DNA of 46,532 nt from Fidelibacterota bacterium (lineage in GTDB: Bacteria; Marinisomatota; Marinisomatia; Marinisomatales; S15-B10). The notes under the pieces are model-generated. The model ran no database searches. It was not told the origin of the DNA and saw nothing but the letters and a program-made list of their open reading frames with translations. The stretch is taken from positions 1-46,532 of the forward strand of contig PAYY01000013.1 in the NCBI GenBank assembly GCA_002715465.1, read 5' to 3'. The position numbers and the translations under genes were made by a program. Of the stretch, positions 7,352 to 17,079 are shown one piece after another (position 1 is the first letter of the stretch; each line of letters starts with the position of its first letter).

Positions 7352-8284
7352 TTGAATTCATTACGTATCGTCTTTATGGGCAACCCTGATTTTGCGGTTC
7401 CCTCTCTTGACGCCCTCATTAACTCTAGACATCATGTAGTTGCAGTAGTTACTTCTCCTGATAAGCCTCAAGGTCGAGGTAGGATATTATCAGGTTTACC
7501 CGTTACAAAGAGAGCCTCTGCTTTAGGTCTAAAACTAATACAACCGTTTTCAATGAATGATCCAATATTTTTCAATGAGCTTTTAGATATTAATGCTGAT
7601 ATATACGTGGTTGTTGCTTTCAAAATATTACCTCAATCAATTATTCAAATCCCGAAATTTGGTTCAATAAATTTACATCCATCTTACTTACCTAAATACC
7701 GAGGTCCAGCACCAATTCAACATGCACTAATAAATGGTGAAAATTCAACTGGGATTACAACTTTCCAATTATCAAAAGGAGTTGATACTGGTAATATTTT
7801 ATTAGATGCGCCATTAGTCATTTTTCCTAATGATAATTCAGGTAATTTGTCTAAAAGGGCATCTTTTATTGGTGCTGATTTGATATTTAGGACAGTTAAT
7901 TTAATGGCTTCTGGATTTGATTCAGGTAAACCTCAAGATAATAATAGAGTTTCATACGCACCAAAAATTAATTCTTCTGACCAAAGAATTGATTGGACTA
8001 GAACTAATGTGGAAGTAAAAAATAAAATTCGTGCTTTATCACCTTATCCAGGTGCTTACACCAAATTAGGTGGACGGAGACTAAGAGTCGGAAAAGTTTC
8101 ACTTTCATTTCATGAATTTGGTACTCCAGCCAATTTGGCGGTAGTAAAAAAGTCATCTTTAATTGTTCGATGTGGTTCAGGAAGTGTATATATAGAAGAA
8201 TTACATCCTGAAGGTAAAAAACCTATGACAGCTAGACAATTTCTAGCTGGAGCTAAGTTGTCTGAAGGCGATTATTTTGACTAA
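7352..8284 (+). CDS. fmt: Methionyl-tRNA formyltransferase
   Basis: Transfers a formyl group from 10-formyl-THF to Met-tRNAfMet. The N-terminal formyltransferase domain shows IVFMGNPDFAVPSLDAL, the substrate-binding loop SPDKPQGRGR, and LHPSYLPKYRGPAPIQ with GITTFQL; the C-terminal OB-like domain includes RALSPYPGAYT. Length 310 matches the family. The start is TTG at 7352; the first ATG lies inside the conserved FMGNPDF and is too late. No clear Shine-Dalgarno precedes it. It sits 26 bp after def, and its stop overlaps the TTG of rsmB. Confidence 0.95.
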   Translation: MNSLRIVFMGNPDFAVPSLDALINSRHHVVAVVTSPDKPQGRGRILSGLPVTKRASALGLKLIQPFSMNDPIFFNELLDINADIYVVVAFKILPQSIIQIPKFGSINLHPSYLPKYRGPAPIQHALINGENSTGITTFQLSKGVDTGNILLDAPLVIFPNDNSGNLSKRASFIGADLIFRTVNLMASGFDSGKPQDNNRVSYAPKINSSDQRIDWTRTNVEVKNKIRALSPYPGAYTKLGGRRLRVGKVSLSFHEFGTPANLAVVKKSSLIVRCGSGSVYIEELHPEGKKPMTARQFLAGAKLSEGDYFD

Positions 8285-9614
8285 AATCTTATCTGCTAGA
8301 GCTCATACTGTTGCTATACTTGATTGTTTTGAAAAGGATAGACTTAAGCTCTCATCAATATATGAGAAATATTTTGATTCTAATAAGTTGAATAAGAAAT
8401 GGAAGCCTGAAATTACGCACCTTGTTCAAGAAGTAATGCGACAACGTGCTTTTTTAGATTATATAATTAGTCACCTATTTATGGGTAATTATGAAAGTGC
8501 TGAAAGTACATTGAAGAATACATTAAGGTTAGGAGTTTATGAAATCCTTTTCAGAGATCATGTTCCAGATTTTGCTGCTGTAAATGAGGCTGTAAATCTT
8601 ATTAAGAGAAAAAGAGGAAGGGGTCCTGCTGGGCTCACTAACGCTCTTTTGCGAAAAGTTCGAAAAAACATTAATTCAATAACAGAAAAACCATCATCAT
8701 CAATGTCATTAGCTAAGTCTTCTGCTTTACTTTCTCATCCGGAATGGCTTTTGAAACGTTGGATTAATTTCTTTGGTTGGGACAAGACAGAGAAACTATG
8801 TAGATGGAATAATAAAAACCCAGAGATATCACTAAGGATGAACTCTTATAAAACAAATAATAATGACCTAGAAAATTTTATGATTAAAGAAAATATTTTT
8901 TGGGAACAAAATAAGTTTTTGCATGAATTTTATTTTGTAAATCAAATTTATAAACTGAGGAATAGTCATCAGTTTAAAGAAGGTCATTTTTCATTTCAGG
9001 ATATTTCATCTGGTTTAATTGCTTCTCTTATTAAACCCAAAACAGATAATATAATTCTAGATGTTTGTGCAGCCCCAGGAGGAAAAGCTTGCGCTATTGC
9101 TGAAAAAATGAAAAATAAAGGAATTATTCATGCTTATGATATTAATCCAGACAGAGTGGAGCTTTTGCAAGACAATATAAATAGACTAGGTCTAAATTCA
9201 ATTTCTTTTGGAAAGAAAGATGCTACTTTTGATAATTTTCCTAAAGCTTCTTCTATATTAGTGGATGCTCCTTGTACTGGTACAGGTGTTATGGGTAAGC
9301 GTGCTGATTTGAGATGGCGTAGAAAAAAAAGAGATATTGATGAAATGGTCGTACTTCAGAAAAAAATTTTATCCCATTGCGTTAATTTCCTCGAAAATAG
9401 TGGAGAACTAGTTTATGCTACTTGTTCCCTTGAGCCAGAAGAAAATTGGTATATAATTGATCAATTTCTTGCAAAACAATCTAATTTTTCTATTATTAAT
9501 GCTAATACTCGAATATCTGACAGTTTTGTTGATAAAAGAGGTGCTTTGTCAACATTTCCTCCTGATCATGGGACAGACGGTGTTTTTGGCGTAATTTTAA
9601 AGAAAAAATCATGA
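8277..9614 (+). CDS. rsmB: 16S rRNA (cytosine-967-C5)-methyltransferase RsmB
   Basis: This 445-residue enzyme has an N-terminal NusB-like RNA-binding domain (about 1-130, with VNEAVNLIKRKRGRGPAGLTNALLRK) and a C-terminal Rossmann methyltransferase. AdoMet motif DVCAAPGGK is at 262-270; the two catalytic cysteines are in DAPCTGTG (Cys333) and ATCSLEPEEN (Cys383). It uses TTG at 8277, overlapping the fmt stop. The def-fmt-rsmB order is common in bacteria. Its TGA overlaps the ATG of the PASTA gene. Confidence 0.94.
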   Translation: MTKILSARAHTVAILDCFEKDRLKLSSIYEKYFDSNKLNKKWKPEITHLVQEVMRQRAFLDYIISHLFMGNYESAESTLKNTLRLGVYEILFRDHVPDFAAVNEAVNLIKRKRGRGPAGLTNALLRKVRKNINSITEKPSSSMSLAKSSALLSHPEWLLKRWINFFGWDKTEKLCRWNNKNPEISLRMNSYKTNNNDLENFMIKENIFWEQNKFLHEFYFVNQIYKLRNSHQFKEGHFSFQDISSGLIASLIKPKTDNIILDVCAAPGGKACAIAEKMKNKGIIHAYDINPDRVELLQDNINRLGLNSISFGKKDATFDNFPKASSILVDAPCTGTGVMGKRADLRWRRKKRDIDEMVVLQKKILSHCVNFLENSGELVYATCSLEPEENWYIIDQFLAKQSNFSIINANTRISDSFVDKRGALSTFPPDHGTDGVFGVILKKKS

Positions 9615-10378
9615 TAGTCATTATCCGATATTTTACTGTAATATTCACTATTGGTGCTCTAGGGTTAATATTATTAGACAAAGTAATCCTTCCTCTTTAT
9701 GTTGGTCAAGGCAGTGACCGTTACCTTCCTGATGTTATTGGAATGTCTTATGAAAAAGCTAAGTCTAATCTTGAACTAGAGGGTTTTTTTGCTAAACGAG
9801 GTGATGTGAAATATACAAGTTCTTATTCAGCTGGAACAGTTATCGATCAATATCCAGATCCTATGAGAAGGGTTAAACCTGGGCGTACAGTCCACTTGAC
9901 AATTGCTGCAAAAGAAAGAATGGTACTTGTCCCAGATTTATTAGGAAAATCAATTAGAAGTGGACGTCTTGAGCTTAGTGAAATAGGATTAACAATTGAT
10001 TCACTCATTGCGGAATTTGATACAGAGGTTCCAATTGATGTTATAAGATGGCAGTACCCAAGATCAGGGGATTATCTTCGACGTGGGAGTGGATTAACTA
10101 TAATTATTAGCAAAGGGACTCCCCCTAACTTTTTTCAAGTTCCGAATCTTTTTGGGTTAAGTCTGGAAAAAGCCAAGGAATTATTAATTAAATCTGGTTT
10201 ATTGTTAGGTCATGTAACTTACCGTCAAAATGAAGACCTTGTTCCATATACAATTCTAGATCAATCTATTATTGCAGGTACCATTCTTGATAAAAAATCT
10301 TCTATGGATCTAACGGTAAGTATTTTAGATCTTAACGATATCTACAACCAGCTGTCTGAACCAAATAAGAAACCGTGA
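9611..10378 (+). CDS. Stand-alone PASTA-domain membrane protein
   Basis: A 255-residue protein with an N-terminal membrane anchor (IIRYFTVIFTIGALGLILLDKVILPLYV), followed by three tandem PASTA repeats in the periplasm (starting near YLPDVIGMSYEKAKSNLE, VPDLLGKSIRSGRLEL and VPNLFGLSLEKAKELL). PASTA repeats bind peptidoglycan or muropeptides in Ser/Thr kinases and penicillin-binding proteins; here no kinase or transpeptidase domain is attached. It overlaps rsmB upstream (ATGA) and the next gene downstream (GTGA). The target protein is unknown; a cell-wall sensing or scaffold role is inference. Confidence 0.85.
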   Translation: MIVIIRYFTVIFTIGALGLILLDKVILPLYVGQGSDRYLPDVIGMSYEKAKSNLELEGFFAKRGDVKYTSSYSAGTVIDQYPDPMRRVKPGRTVHLTIAAKERMVLVPDLLGKSIRSGRLELSEIGLTIDSLIAEFDTEVPIDVIRWQYPRSGDYLRRGSGLTIIISKGTPPNFFQVPNLFGLSLEKAKELLIKSGLLLGHVTYRQNEDLVPYTILDQSIIAGTILDKKSSMDLTVSILDLNDIYNQLSEPNKKP

Positions 10379-10953
10379 ATTATCAAAGAGAACTTTTAAG
10401 AAAATTAATTCATTATGGGTCTTCAATATTTCCTTTTATCTATTATAATTTTTTTTCAAGGGCTGAAATGTTATGGTTGTTAGGTGGATTAAGTGCAATA
10501 TTTTTACTTGCTGAAATGCTTAGAATGAATATTTCAATTTTCAAACATTTGTTTAAGAGGTTTTTTGGTCCAATTGTAAGAGTTTCGGAAAGCAATAAAT
10601 TCACTGGAGCTACTTCTGTTTTCATATCAGGTTTTTTAACCGTCTTAATTTTCGAAAAAAACATAGCAATTTTTGCAATGCTTACTCTTTCACTAGCCGA
10701 TGCTACAGCGGCACTTATTGGAAAAAAATGGGGTAAAAGAAAACTTTTTGATAAGACTCTTGAAGGAAGTTTAACATTTCTAATTGTTTCAATTGGCTTA
10801 GCTATAATTTTACCTGACCTATTTAGATTAGGTGCTATTGTAGCGGCAATAGTTGCAACTTTAATTGAGCTATTTCCTTCTCCAATTGATGACAATCTAA
10901 TGATTCCTATTTCTATCGCAACCACACTTTCATTATTCCATTTAATTCCTTGA
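10375..10953 (+). CDS. Diacylglycerol/polyprenol kinase family membrane protein
   Basis: A 192-residue polytopic protein resembling dolichol kinase (SEC59/DGK1) and the CDP-diglyceride synthase fold. Visible markers are the N-terminal RKLIHYGSSIFPFIYY and SLADATAALIGKKWGKRKL followed by DKTLEGSLTFL, the family's characteristic Asp-Ala-x-Ala and K(T/S)xEGS motifs. About six membrane helices. It probably phosphorylates a lipid alcohol using CTP or another NTP; the substrate cannot be read from sequence. It starts at GTG 10375 inside the PASTA gene's stop and ends in the start (TTGA) of the next gene. Confidence 0.8.
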   Translation: MNYQRELLRKLIHYGSSIFPFIYYNFFSRAEMLWLLGGLSAIFLLAEMLRMNISIFKHLFKRFFGPIVRVSESNKFTGATSVFISGFLTVLIFEKNIAIFAMLTLSLADATAALIGKKWGKRKLFDKTLEGSLTFLIVSIGLAIILPDLFRLGAIVAAIVATLIELFPSPIDDNLMIPISIATTLSLFHLIP

Positions 10954-13004
10954 GTTTTCTGGTTCCATCAATTCTTTGGGGGCTTTTTGCAGCAACAATT
11001 CCTATTCTTATTCATCTAATAAGTACTCGACATAAACAACAAATTGCTTTTAGTACAGTTAGGTTCATCAAAGAACTTGAACATGATACGATTAGAAAAT
11101 TAAGACTTCGTCAAATTCTGCTTTTAATAATTCGCACTCTTGTAATTATAATGTTGGTACTTTCTTTTGCTAGACCTGTTAAGCCAGGTTATTTATCATT
11201 AGGAAGTGGTTTAGGCCAATCTACAAGAATTGCAATTATATTTGACAACTCAGTTAGTATGGGTGCAACAATTGATGGTTTAACACTTCTAGATAGATCC
11301 AAAGCATCTGTTTTAGACCTTTTTGATAATCTAGAAGGGGAAATAATTTATGATATTTACCAAACTTCACCTTTTAAAAGATTATCCTCGGAAAAAACTA
11401 ATTCATTACAAAGAATTAGGAAAATATTGGAATCAATTACTTTGTCTTATCGTCCAGATAAATTATGGACGGCTGTTCAGTCAGCAATTGAAATTTCAGA
11501 TCAAGGTGAAAGAGACTCAGGACCAGTAGCAAATCACGAAGTTTATATTTTTAGTGATTTTCCTACTACAAATTTAGCCGAATGGGAATTTTCTTCACAG
11601 AATGAATGGAGGATGTATTTATTCATTCAATCAGCTATAGCTAACAATTTAAAAATAGAAGATGCTGGCGTTAGTTCACTTTTGAAGATTCCGAATCAGC
11701 TTCTTACGATTGAGACATTTATTTCTAAGAAAGGTGATAGCATACAAGAAGATATAGCTGTACAGCTATTCTTAGATGAATTAAGAGTCGGACAAGTTGT
11801 GTCAGATTTTGAGACATCCGATGAAAAAAATTTCACTTTTCAAGCATTTGCGGGGTTATCAGGAATTATCCATGGTTCAGTAGAAATTCCTGAGGATGAA
11901 TTCATTTTTGATGATCTTAGATTTTTCCAATTTGAGATGATAGATAAAATTAAATGTTTGATTCTTCAAAAGGTCACTTCAGACATTTCCATTATAGAAA
12001 TGGGTATTACAGCTTTAAATGAATCAATAGAAATTGTTGAAATTGAAGAAAAGGGATATGGTACTATAGGTTCTTCTAAATTTAAAAACCATGATGTCGT
12101 ATTTCTTTTAGAACCGTCAGAACTAAATATTAGAGAATATGATGCCTTTGAAGAGTTTATAATTGATGGTGGTTCAGCAGTTATATTTCTTGGAGACACT
12201 ATTGAAGGAAGCTCGTATAATTGGCTCGAGGAAATAAATATCGGGTCATTTTCTGATATAAATAGATTAGCAAAAGAAAACTTTTATTATATAGATAAAA
12301 TGGATTTAAAGCACCCTCTTTTTTTCGAGTTCCCATCCTCAGACATAAATAATCAATTGCCCCAAGTTTTTGCTCATACCAACTTTAATACATTTGGGGA
12401 GTCAAAAGAATTACTATCCCTTTCTAATGGTGAACCATTATTACTAGAAAAAGAAATTGGAGCTGGTCGGTTACTTATTTTTTCTGCACCACCAAATTTA
12501 GAATGGACAGATCTTCCTTTAAAACCTATGTTTGTTCCACTTCTTCATAGAATATTAGTTTATTTAAGTTCTCAAGTTAACGTTGATTTAGAGGTTATAG
12601 TGGGCGATACTCTTATTTTACCTATCCCTAGACAAGATCTGTCTAAAGAGATCCTTGTAAAATCCCCTGATGGAACTGAGACCAAAATTATCCCTGATTA
12701 TGGCCGAGAAAATATGCAAATACAAGAAATTGAATCGGTAGGAATATATTCAGTGTTATTAGGAGGAGAACTCTACACATCTTTTATTGCAAATATTTCT
12801 TCTTATGAAGATCCTTTCAATAGGATGACTAAGAATGAACTTGCTAAAGTTTTCAATAAGAATCCTGTAAGAATAATTTCAGCAAAAGAAGATCCAATAT
12901 TAGCAGTTAATGAAACACGAAAAGGAACTGAACTTTGGCACTTTTTTATTTTATGTGCATTTCTTCTATTATGTTTAGAAACTTGGATTGGAAGAATTAA
13001 ATAA
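10950..13004 (+). CDS. BatA-like protein with von Willebrand A domain
   Basis: 684 residues. The N-terminus FLVPSILWGLFAATIPILIHLI is the BatA membrane segment, followed by RKLRLRQILLLIIRTLVIIMLVLSFARP (second helix). A von Willebrand A domain follows with MIDAS-like DNSVS in IAIIFDNSVSMG and a second acidic loop in EVYIFSDFPTT. A long periplasmic region contains a GATase-like/DUF4159-type section (DVVFLLEPSELN, GGSAVIFLGD). A C-terminal helix (LWHFFILCAFLLLCLETWIG) ends it. Such proteins often lie with MoxR ATPases, absent here. The start is TTG at 10950, overlapping the preceding stop. The precise role is unknown; envelope stress or protein assembly is typical for relatives. Confidence 0.85.
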   Translation: MSFLVPSILWGLFAATIPILIHLISTRHKQQIAFSTVRFIKELEHDTIRKLRLRQILLLIIRTLVIIMLVLSFARPVKPGYLSLGSGLGQSTRIAIIFDNSVSMGATIDGLTLLDRSKASVLDLFDNLEGEIIYDIYQTSPFKRLSSEKTNSLQRIRKILESITLSYRPDKLWTAVQSAIEISDQGERDSGPVANHEVYIFSDFPTTNLAEWEFSSQNEWRMYLFIQSAIANNLKIEDAGVSSLLKIPNQLLTIETFISKKGDSIQEDIAVQLFLDELRVGQVVSDFETSDEKNFTFQAFAGLSGIIHGSVEIPEDEFIFDDLRFFQFEMIDKIKCLILQKVTSDISIIEMGITALNESIEIVEIEEKGYGTIGSSKFKNHDVVFLLEPSELNIREYDAFEEFIIDGGSAVIFLGDTIEGSSYNWLEEINIGSFSDINRLAKENFYYIDKMDLKHPLFFEFPSSDINNQLPQVFAHTNFNTFGESKELLSLSNGEPLLLEKEIGAGRLLIFSAPPNLEWTDLPLKPMFVPLLHRILVYLSSQVNVDLEVIVGDTLILPIPRQDLSKEILVKSPDGTETKIIPDYGRENMQIQEIESVGIYSVLLGGELYTSFIANISSYEDPFNRMTKNELAKVFNKNPVRIISAKEDPILAVNETRKGTELWHFFILCAFLLLCLETWIGRIK

Positions 13005-13006
13005 GG

Positions 13007-14293
13007 ATGGGAATAAAAGAAAATAATATAATTTGTAACGAAAAAGCTTTTATCATTGGAGTTCTAAAAGGTACTATGCCTAAAGAAACTATCGATGAAG
13101 AACTTGATGAGCTTCAACTCTTAGCTGAAACTGCTGGTGCAGAAACGGTAGGGAGATTTACCCAAAGAATCAATAGAATAAGCCCCAAATATTTTATTGG
13201 AAAGGGTAAGGCTGAAGAAATCATTCAAAAAGCTATTATTTTAGAAGTGAACCTAATCATTTTTGATGATGAATTATCTCCTACTCAGATTAGGAATTAC
13301 CATAAAATATCAAAAGATATTAAGATAATTGATAGGACTACTTTAATACTAGATATTTTCACAAAACATGCAAGTACCAGAGAAGCAAAAACTCAGGTTG
13401 AACTTGCTAGACTCCAATATCTACTTCCTCGCTTAACTCGAATGTGGACTCATCTTGAGAGACAAATGGGTGGAATAGGAACAAGAGCCGGTGCTGGTGA
13501 AACTCAGATTGAAGTTGATAGAAGGCTAATTAGAGATAGAATCTCAAAATTGAAAATTGAGATTAATGGAATTGAAAAGGAGCGTGAAACTCAGAGCAGG
13601 TTTAGGAGAAAAAAATTTAGAGTTTCATTAGTTGGTTATACTAATGCTGGGAAGTCAACTTTACTTAAAGCTCTTACAGGTGCTAATGTTTTTATAAAAA
13701 ATCAGTTATTTGCTACTCTTGATACTACAGTTAGATCTCTTGAAATTGGAGGAAAAAAAGAAATCCTTATAAGTGATTCTGTAGGGTTTATACGTAAACT
13801 TCCACATAGTCTTGTTGCTTCATTTAAGAGTACACTTAAAGAGGCAGTTGATTCAGATTTGCTTTTACTTGTTGTAGATGCGAGCTCAACCTTTTTAGAT
13901 GCTCAGCTTCATACTGTAAATGAGGTTTTAAACTCTATTGGCGCGAAAACGAATGAAACCTTGATAGTTGTTAACAAAATTGATTTACTAAAGAGGGCTG
14001 AATTAATAGGACTAAAAAAAAGATTTAAAGAAGCTATTTTCATTTCAGCCCAAAATAAACTTATGATTGATAGTGTTATCGATAATATTAAGGAAAAAAT
14101 GGAAGGGTCTTACCAAATTGCTGAAGTGACTTTTTCTTCATCATCCGGAAAAGAAATAGCTTCAGTTTTTGATCAAGTAGAAGTAATAGAACAGAATTAC
14201 CAACCAGATTTTGTAAAATTAAAAATTCGAGGTCAAAGTTCTTCAATAAGAAAAATTTTGAGATTAGCAAATAATGGTCAAAACCAGTATTGA
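13007..14293 (+). CDS. hflX: GTPase HflX
   Basis: A 428-residue translational GTPase that splits stalled or heat-damaged ribosomes. The N-terminal domain includes ISPKYFIGKGKAEEI; the linker has the hallmark LPRLTRMWTHLERQMGGIG and GAGETQIEVDRRLI (about 139-173). The G domain has a P-loop GYTNAGKST (210-218), G2 DTTVRS, G3 DSVG (257-260) and G4 NKID. The ATG lies 2 bp after the batA-like stop. It is the last gene of the yajC run; a structured RNA and a terminator follow. Confidence 0.96.
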   Translation: MGIKENNIICNEKAFIIGVLKGTMPKETIDEELDELQLLAETAGAETVGRFTQRINRISPKYFIGKGKAEEIIQKAIILEVNLIIFDDELSPTQIRNYHKISKDIKIIDRTTLILDIFTKHASTREAKTQVELARLQYLLPRLTRMWTHLERQMGGIGTRAGAGETQIEVDRRLIRDRISKLKIEINGIEKERETQSRFRRKKFRVSLVGYTNAGKSTLLKALTGANVFIKNQLFATLDTTVRSLEIGGKKEILISDSVGFIRKLPHSLVASFKSTLKEAVDSDLLLLVVDASSTFLDAQLHTVNEVLNSIGAKTNETLIVVNKIDLLKRAELIGLKKRFKEAIFISAQNKLMIDSVIDNIKEKMEGSYQIAEVTFSSSSGKEIASVFDQVEVIEQNYQPDFVKLKIRGQSSSIRKILRLANNGQNQY

Positions 14294-14318
14294 AATATAA
14301 TTCTATTTGGAATTAATC

Positions 14319-14489
14319 TTCCCGGACATGGGCATTGTTGGAACTCGTGTTTTTCACGGTGGGCACCTCTCAGACAAGTCAAGTTTCCTTTACTCTGAGT
14401 TATCAAAGAAGGCCTACTTTTCTCACCTGAAGTTCAGTTCCCAATTAGTCTGATTGTAGGTTCCAAAAATGCCGGTACCAGCCCGGGAA
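14319..14489 (+). ncRNA. Structured non-coding RNA, 6S-like
   Basis: The ends close as a long rod: TTCCCGG (14319-14325) pairs with CCGGGAA (14483-14489), GGCATT (14331-14336) with AATGCC (14468-14473), and TTGGAAC (14338-14344) with GTTCCAA (14460-14466), 20 bp in all with one internal loop. Inside are a small hairpin (CGTG/CACG), GTGGGC with GCCTAC, and CTCAGA with TCTGAG. A closed rod with a central open region and total length near 170 nt resembles 6S RNA, the RNA polymerase mimic, but I cannot confirm the consensus. It is locally GC-rich and contains no ORF. TATAAT at 14296-14301, just past the hflX stop, could be its -10 box. A terminator follows at 14542. Confidence 0.6.
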
Positions 14490-14541
14490 ATAGTATAATT
14501 CATTGAACCATTTTACTATGCTATTAATATAAAAAAAAGGA

Positions 14542-14576
14542 AGTCATTGATTATTATTTGATGACTCATTTTTTTT
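14542..14576. terminator. Bidirectional rho-independent terminator
   Basis: AGTCAT (14542-14547) pairs with ATGACT (14561-14566). On the plus strand it is followed by eight T (14569-14576), and on the minus strand by eight T (the A-run at 14531-14538). It can end both the hflX/structured RNA transcript and the convergent DUF255 operon; its right arm touches the stop codon of the minus-strand small gene. Confidence 0.8.
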
Positions 14577-14781
14577 GAGATTTTATATCGTCATATTTAT
14601 TAAAATATGATTCGCCCATTTCTGCTAAGAATTTGAGAAATTTATTGGATTTACTATTTTTTGATTTAATATGTTTTTCTGATTCTGACACACGTTTAAA
14701 TCCTAAATGAAGTACTGTATCAAATAGATCTTGTATATGGGCAAGTAATTCTCCGAGTCGTTTTGAAAAAGAGTTTTTCAT
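14566..14781 (-). CDS. Small hypothetical protein coupled to the DUF255 gene
   Basis: 71 residues, basic (many Lys) and mostly helical by eye ([22 protein letters not shown]), with no signal peptide or membrane segment. I recognise no family. The ATG overlaps the stop of the upstream DUF255 gene by 4 bp (ATGA type), and the stop sits at the operon's terminator, so it is very likely a real, translationally coupled gene. Confidence 0.55.
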   Translation of the reverse strand: MKNSFSKRLGELLAHIQDLFDTVLHLGFKRVSESEKHIKSKNSKSNKFLKFLAEMGESYFNKYDDIKSQKK

Positions 14782-16931
14782 TGTAGAGATTTAATCATTT
14801 CATTGATATCAGTAGTTGGAGTTTTGCAACTATAATTTTCGCAAACATAGACAGTAGCCATTCCAGAAATTGCAACTTGTGTATCAGTAAATGGTGCAAT
14901 TCTAACTACTTCATTTAGCTGAGAATCAGATGGTTTTAATATAAGAACTTTATTTGGGAGGAATGACTCTTGAATATAGTTTAACATTGCTTGAGTATCT
15001 TTACTTTTTCGATCACCAACCACTACAATTTCATAAGAAGGACCAATCCCAAAATCAATTGCTGATAGCAATTGGGTATAGCCAGTTGGAGCTTGGGAAA
15101 TTTTTTCTGAGAATATTTTACCTATAGTAAATGCCATTTCTTCATATTTACTATTTCCAGCAATCCTTCCCAATCGAAGCAAGACCATTGCTGCTACAGA
15201 ATTTCCAGATGGTATAGCACCATCATATAGATCTTTAGTCCTAACAATCTGTTTTTCTCCATCATAAGCTGTGAAATAGAATCCACCATTAACGCTATCC
15301 CAGAATAGATCTATCATCAAATCTGTTAGGTTTATAGCTTCAGAAAGGTATGCTACATCAAAAGTTGCCTCGTATAATTCAAGTAAACCCCATGAAAAAA
15401 ATGCATAGTCCTCAAGATGAGCTGGTAAGGATGCTTCACCATTTCGATAACGCTTTAGGAGGCGTCCATCCTTGGCCTTAAGCTCCTCAATTACAAAATC
15501 AGCGGCCCTTTTTGCGGAGTTCGCATAAGTAGTATCATCTAATATCTGTGCTCCTTTAGCCAAAGCAGCTATCATAAGTCCATTCCAATCTGTAAGAATT
15601 TTGTCATCCTTAAGCGGGTGTATACGCTTTTTCCTTTCCTTAAATAATTGTTTCCTTAGTCTATTTAATTTTTTAGTTAATTGATTAAGTTCTAGATCTC
15701 TTGATTGAGCTATTTCTTCAATTGAATTAAGGAGATGTGGAATATTATTTCCAGTAAACTGACCTGTCCCTTCTTCAATAAAATTCCCTTTTTCATTAAA
15801 ATTATATATATCAGCAAATAGCTTGCCATCCTCATCGCCTAAAATCTCATTGACTTCTTCAATCCTCCAAACATAAAACTTACCTTCTTCACCATCGCTG
15901 TCAGCATCTTCTGCTGAGTAAAAACCGCCTTCAAATGAAGTCATGTCTCGTAAAACATAACTAAAAACTTCACGAGCTGTATTTGCATAGATTTCTTTTT
16001 TTGTAACTTGAAATGCTTCAAGATATGCTATTGCATTCATAGCTTGATCATAAAGCATTTTTTCAAAATGGGGTAATAGCCATTCTTTATCAGTTGAATA
16101 ACGGTGAAAACCAAAACCTATTTGGTCATAAATACCTCCATTCCTCATAGATAGTAATGTTTTTTCTACCATCATTAAAGCTGTTGGATCACTACTACGT
16201 TTATAGTATCGTAATAAGAATGAAAGATTATGCGCACTAGGAAACTTTGTCGAAGTTTCAAAACCACCATTTTCATTATCAAATCTTTGTAAGAACTGAG
16301 AAAAGGCGCTATTAAAAATCTCCTCGGTTAATTGTTCCGTTCCAGAAGGAGAAAAAGAACTTTGAAGATGAGATACAACTTCATTAGCTGATTCCAATAT
16401 TTTGTCGCGTTCTTCGCTCCACATTTTTCCAAGTCTTGGTACTAGATCTAGCATACCTATACGTTGAAATCGACTTTCTTTTGGAAAATAAGTTCCCGCA
16501 AAAAAAGGACGTTTGTCAGGTGTCATTACAATAGTAAGTGGCCACCCTCCACTACCAGTCATCATCTGACATACGGTCATATATATATTGTCAATATCCG
16601 GTCTTTCTTCGCGATCAACTTTTACGTTAATGAAATTATTATTCATCAATTCTGCAACAGTACTATCCTCAAAGGATTCATGTTCCATTACATGGCACCA
16701 ATGGCAGGTGGAATACCCTATTGAAAGAAAGATAGGGTTATCTTCGTTTTTTGCGGCCTTAAAGGCTTCTTCTCCCCAAGGGTACCAGTTTACAGGATTA
16801 TCTTTATGTTGCAGTAGGTAGGGGCTTTTCTCTCCTCCAAGTCTGTTCATTTTCTTATCCTTAGTCGACTGACAACCGATAGAGAGCATTATCAATACTA
16901 AGACTCTATTTTTCAAGGTTATCTTATTCAT
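14778..16931 (-). CDS. DUF255/YyaL-like thioredoxin-fold lipoprotein
   Basis: 717 residues. The N-terminus [13 protein letters not shown] is a lipoprotein signal with lipid-attachment Cys20. Then comes the DUF255 thioredoxin-like domain with [18 protein letters not shown] (36-53), the redox motif CHWC (76-79) and [20 protein letters not shown] long (alpha/alpha)6-barrel, glycosidase-like region includes [32 protein letters not shown] and [19 protein letters not shown]. The family (bacterial YyaL, human SPATA20) has no settled function. Relatives usually seem cytosolic, so the lipobox is notable. The ATG at 16931 puts a Lys-rich n-region before the hydrophobic core. A 148-bp gap to the divergent symporter gene holds no clear feature. 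Confidence 0.9.
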   Translation of the reverse strand: MNKITLKNRVLVLIMLSIGCQSTKDKKMNRLGGEKSPYLLQHKDNPVNWYPWGEEAFKAAKNEDNPIFLSIGYSTCHWCHVMEHESFEDSTVAELMNNNFINVKVDREERPDIDNIYMTVCQMMTGSGGWPLTIVMTPDKRPFFAGTYFPKESRFQRIGMLDLVPRLGKMWSEERDKILESANEVVSHLQSSFSPSGTEQLTEEIFNSAFSQFLQRFDNENGGFETSTKFPSAHNLSFLLRYYKRSSDPTALMMVEKTLLSMRNGGIYDQIGFGFHRYSTDKEWLLPHFEKMLYDQAMNAIAYLEAFQVTKKEIYANTAREVFSYVLRDMTSFEGGFYSAEDADSDGEEGKFYVWRIEEVNEILGDEDGKLFADIYNFNEKGNFIEEGTGQFTGNNIPHLLNSIEEIAQSRDLELNQLTKKLNRLRKQLFKERKKRIHPLKDDKILTDWNGLMIAALAKGAQILDDTTYANSAKRAADFVIEELKAKDGRLLKRYRNGEASLPAHLEDYAFFSWGLLELYEATFDVAYLSEAINLTDLMIDLFWDSVNGGFYFTAYDGEKQIVRTKDLYDGAIPSGNSVAAMVLLRLGRIAGNSKYEEMAFTIGKIFSEKISQAPTGYTQLLSAIDFGIGPSYEIVVVGDRKSKDTQAMLNYIQESFLPNKVLILKPSDSQLNEVVRIAPFTDTQVAISGMATVYVCENYSCKTPTTDINEMIKSLQ

Positions 16932-17079
16932 TATTATTAATGAAAATTAACTGCATATCTAACTATAGGCAAGACCTAGCTATTGTAATTACTTGGACAT
17001 GACACTAATTTAACAGGTTGCTTTAGAGTTAAACCAACTTACTTCTTTAGAAAAAGATAATTCTATTAAGGAATAATTT

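Noticed and set aside
10443..10925. 160-residue ORF antisense to the polyprenol kinase-like gene
   Set aside because: Low-complexity mirror of hydrophobic codons, with no start signals.
14471..14482. GGTACC segment as part of a T-box riboswitch
   Set aside because: It resembles the T-box core only superficially; no aminoacyl-tRNA synthetase or amino acid gene follows on this strand, and the segment lies in the 3' side of the rod-like RNA.
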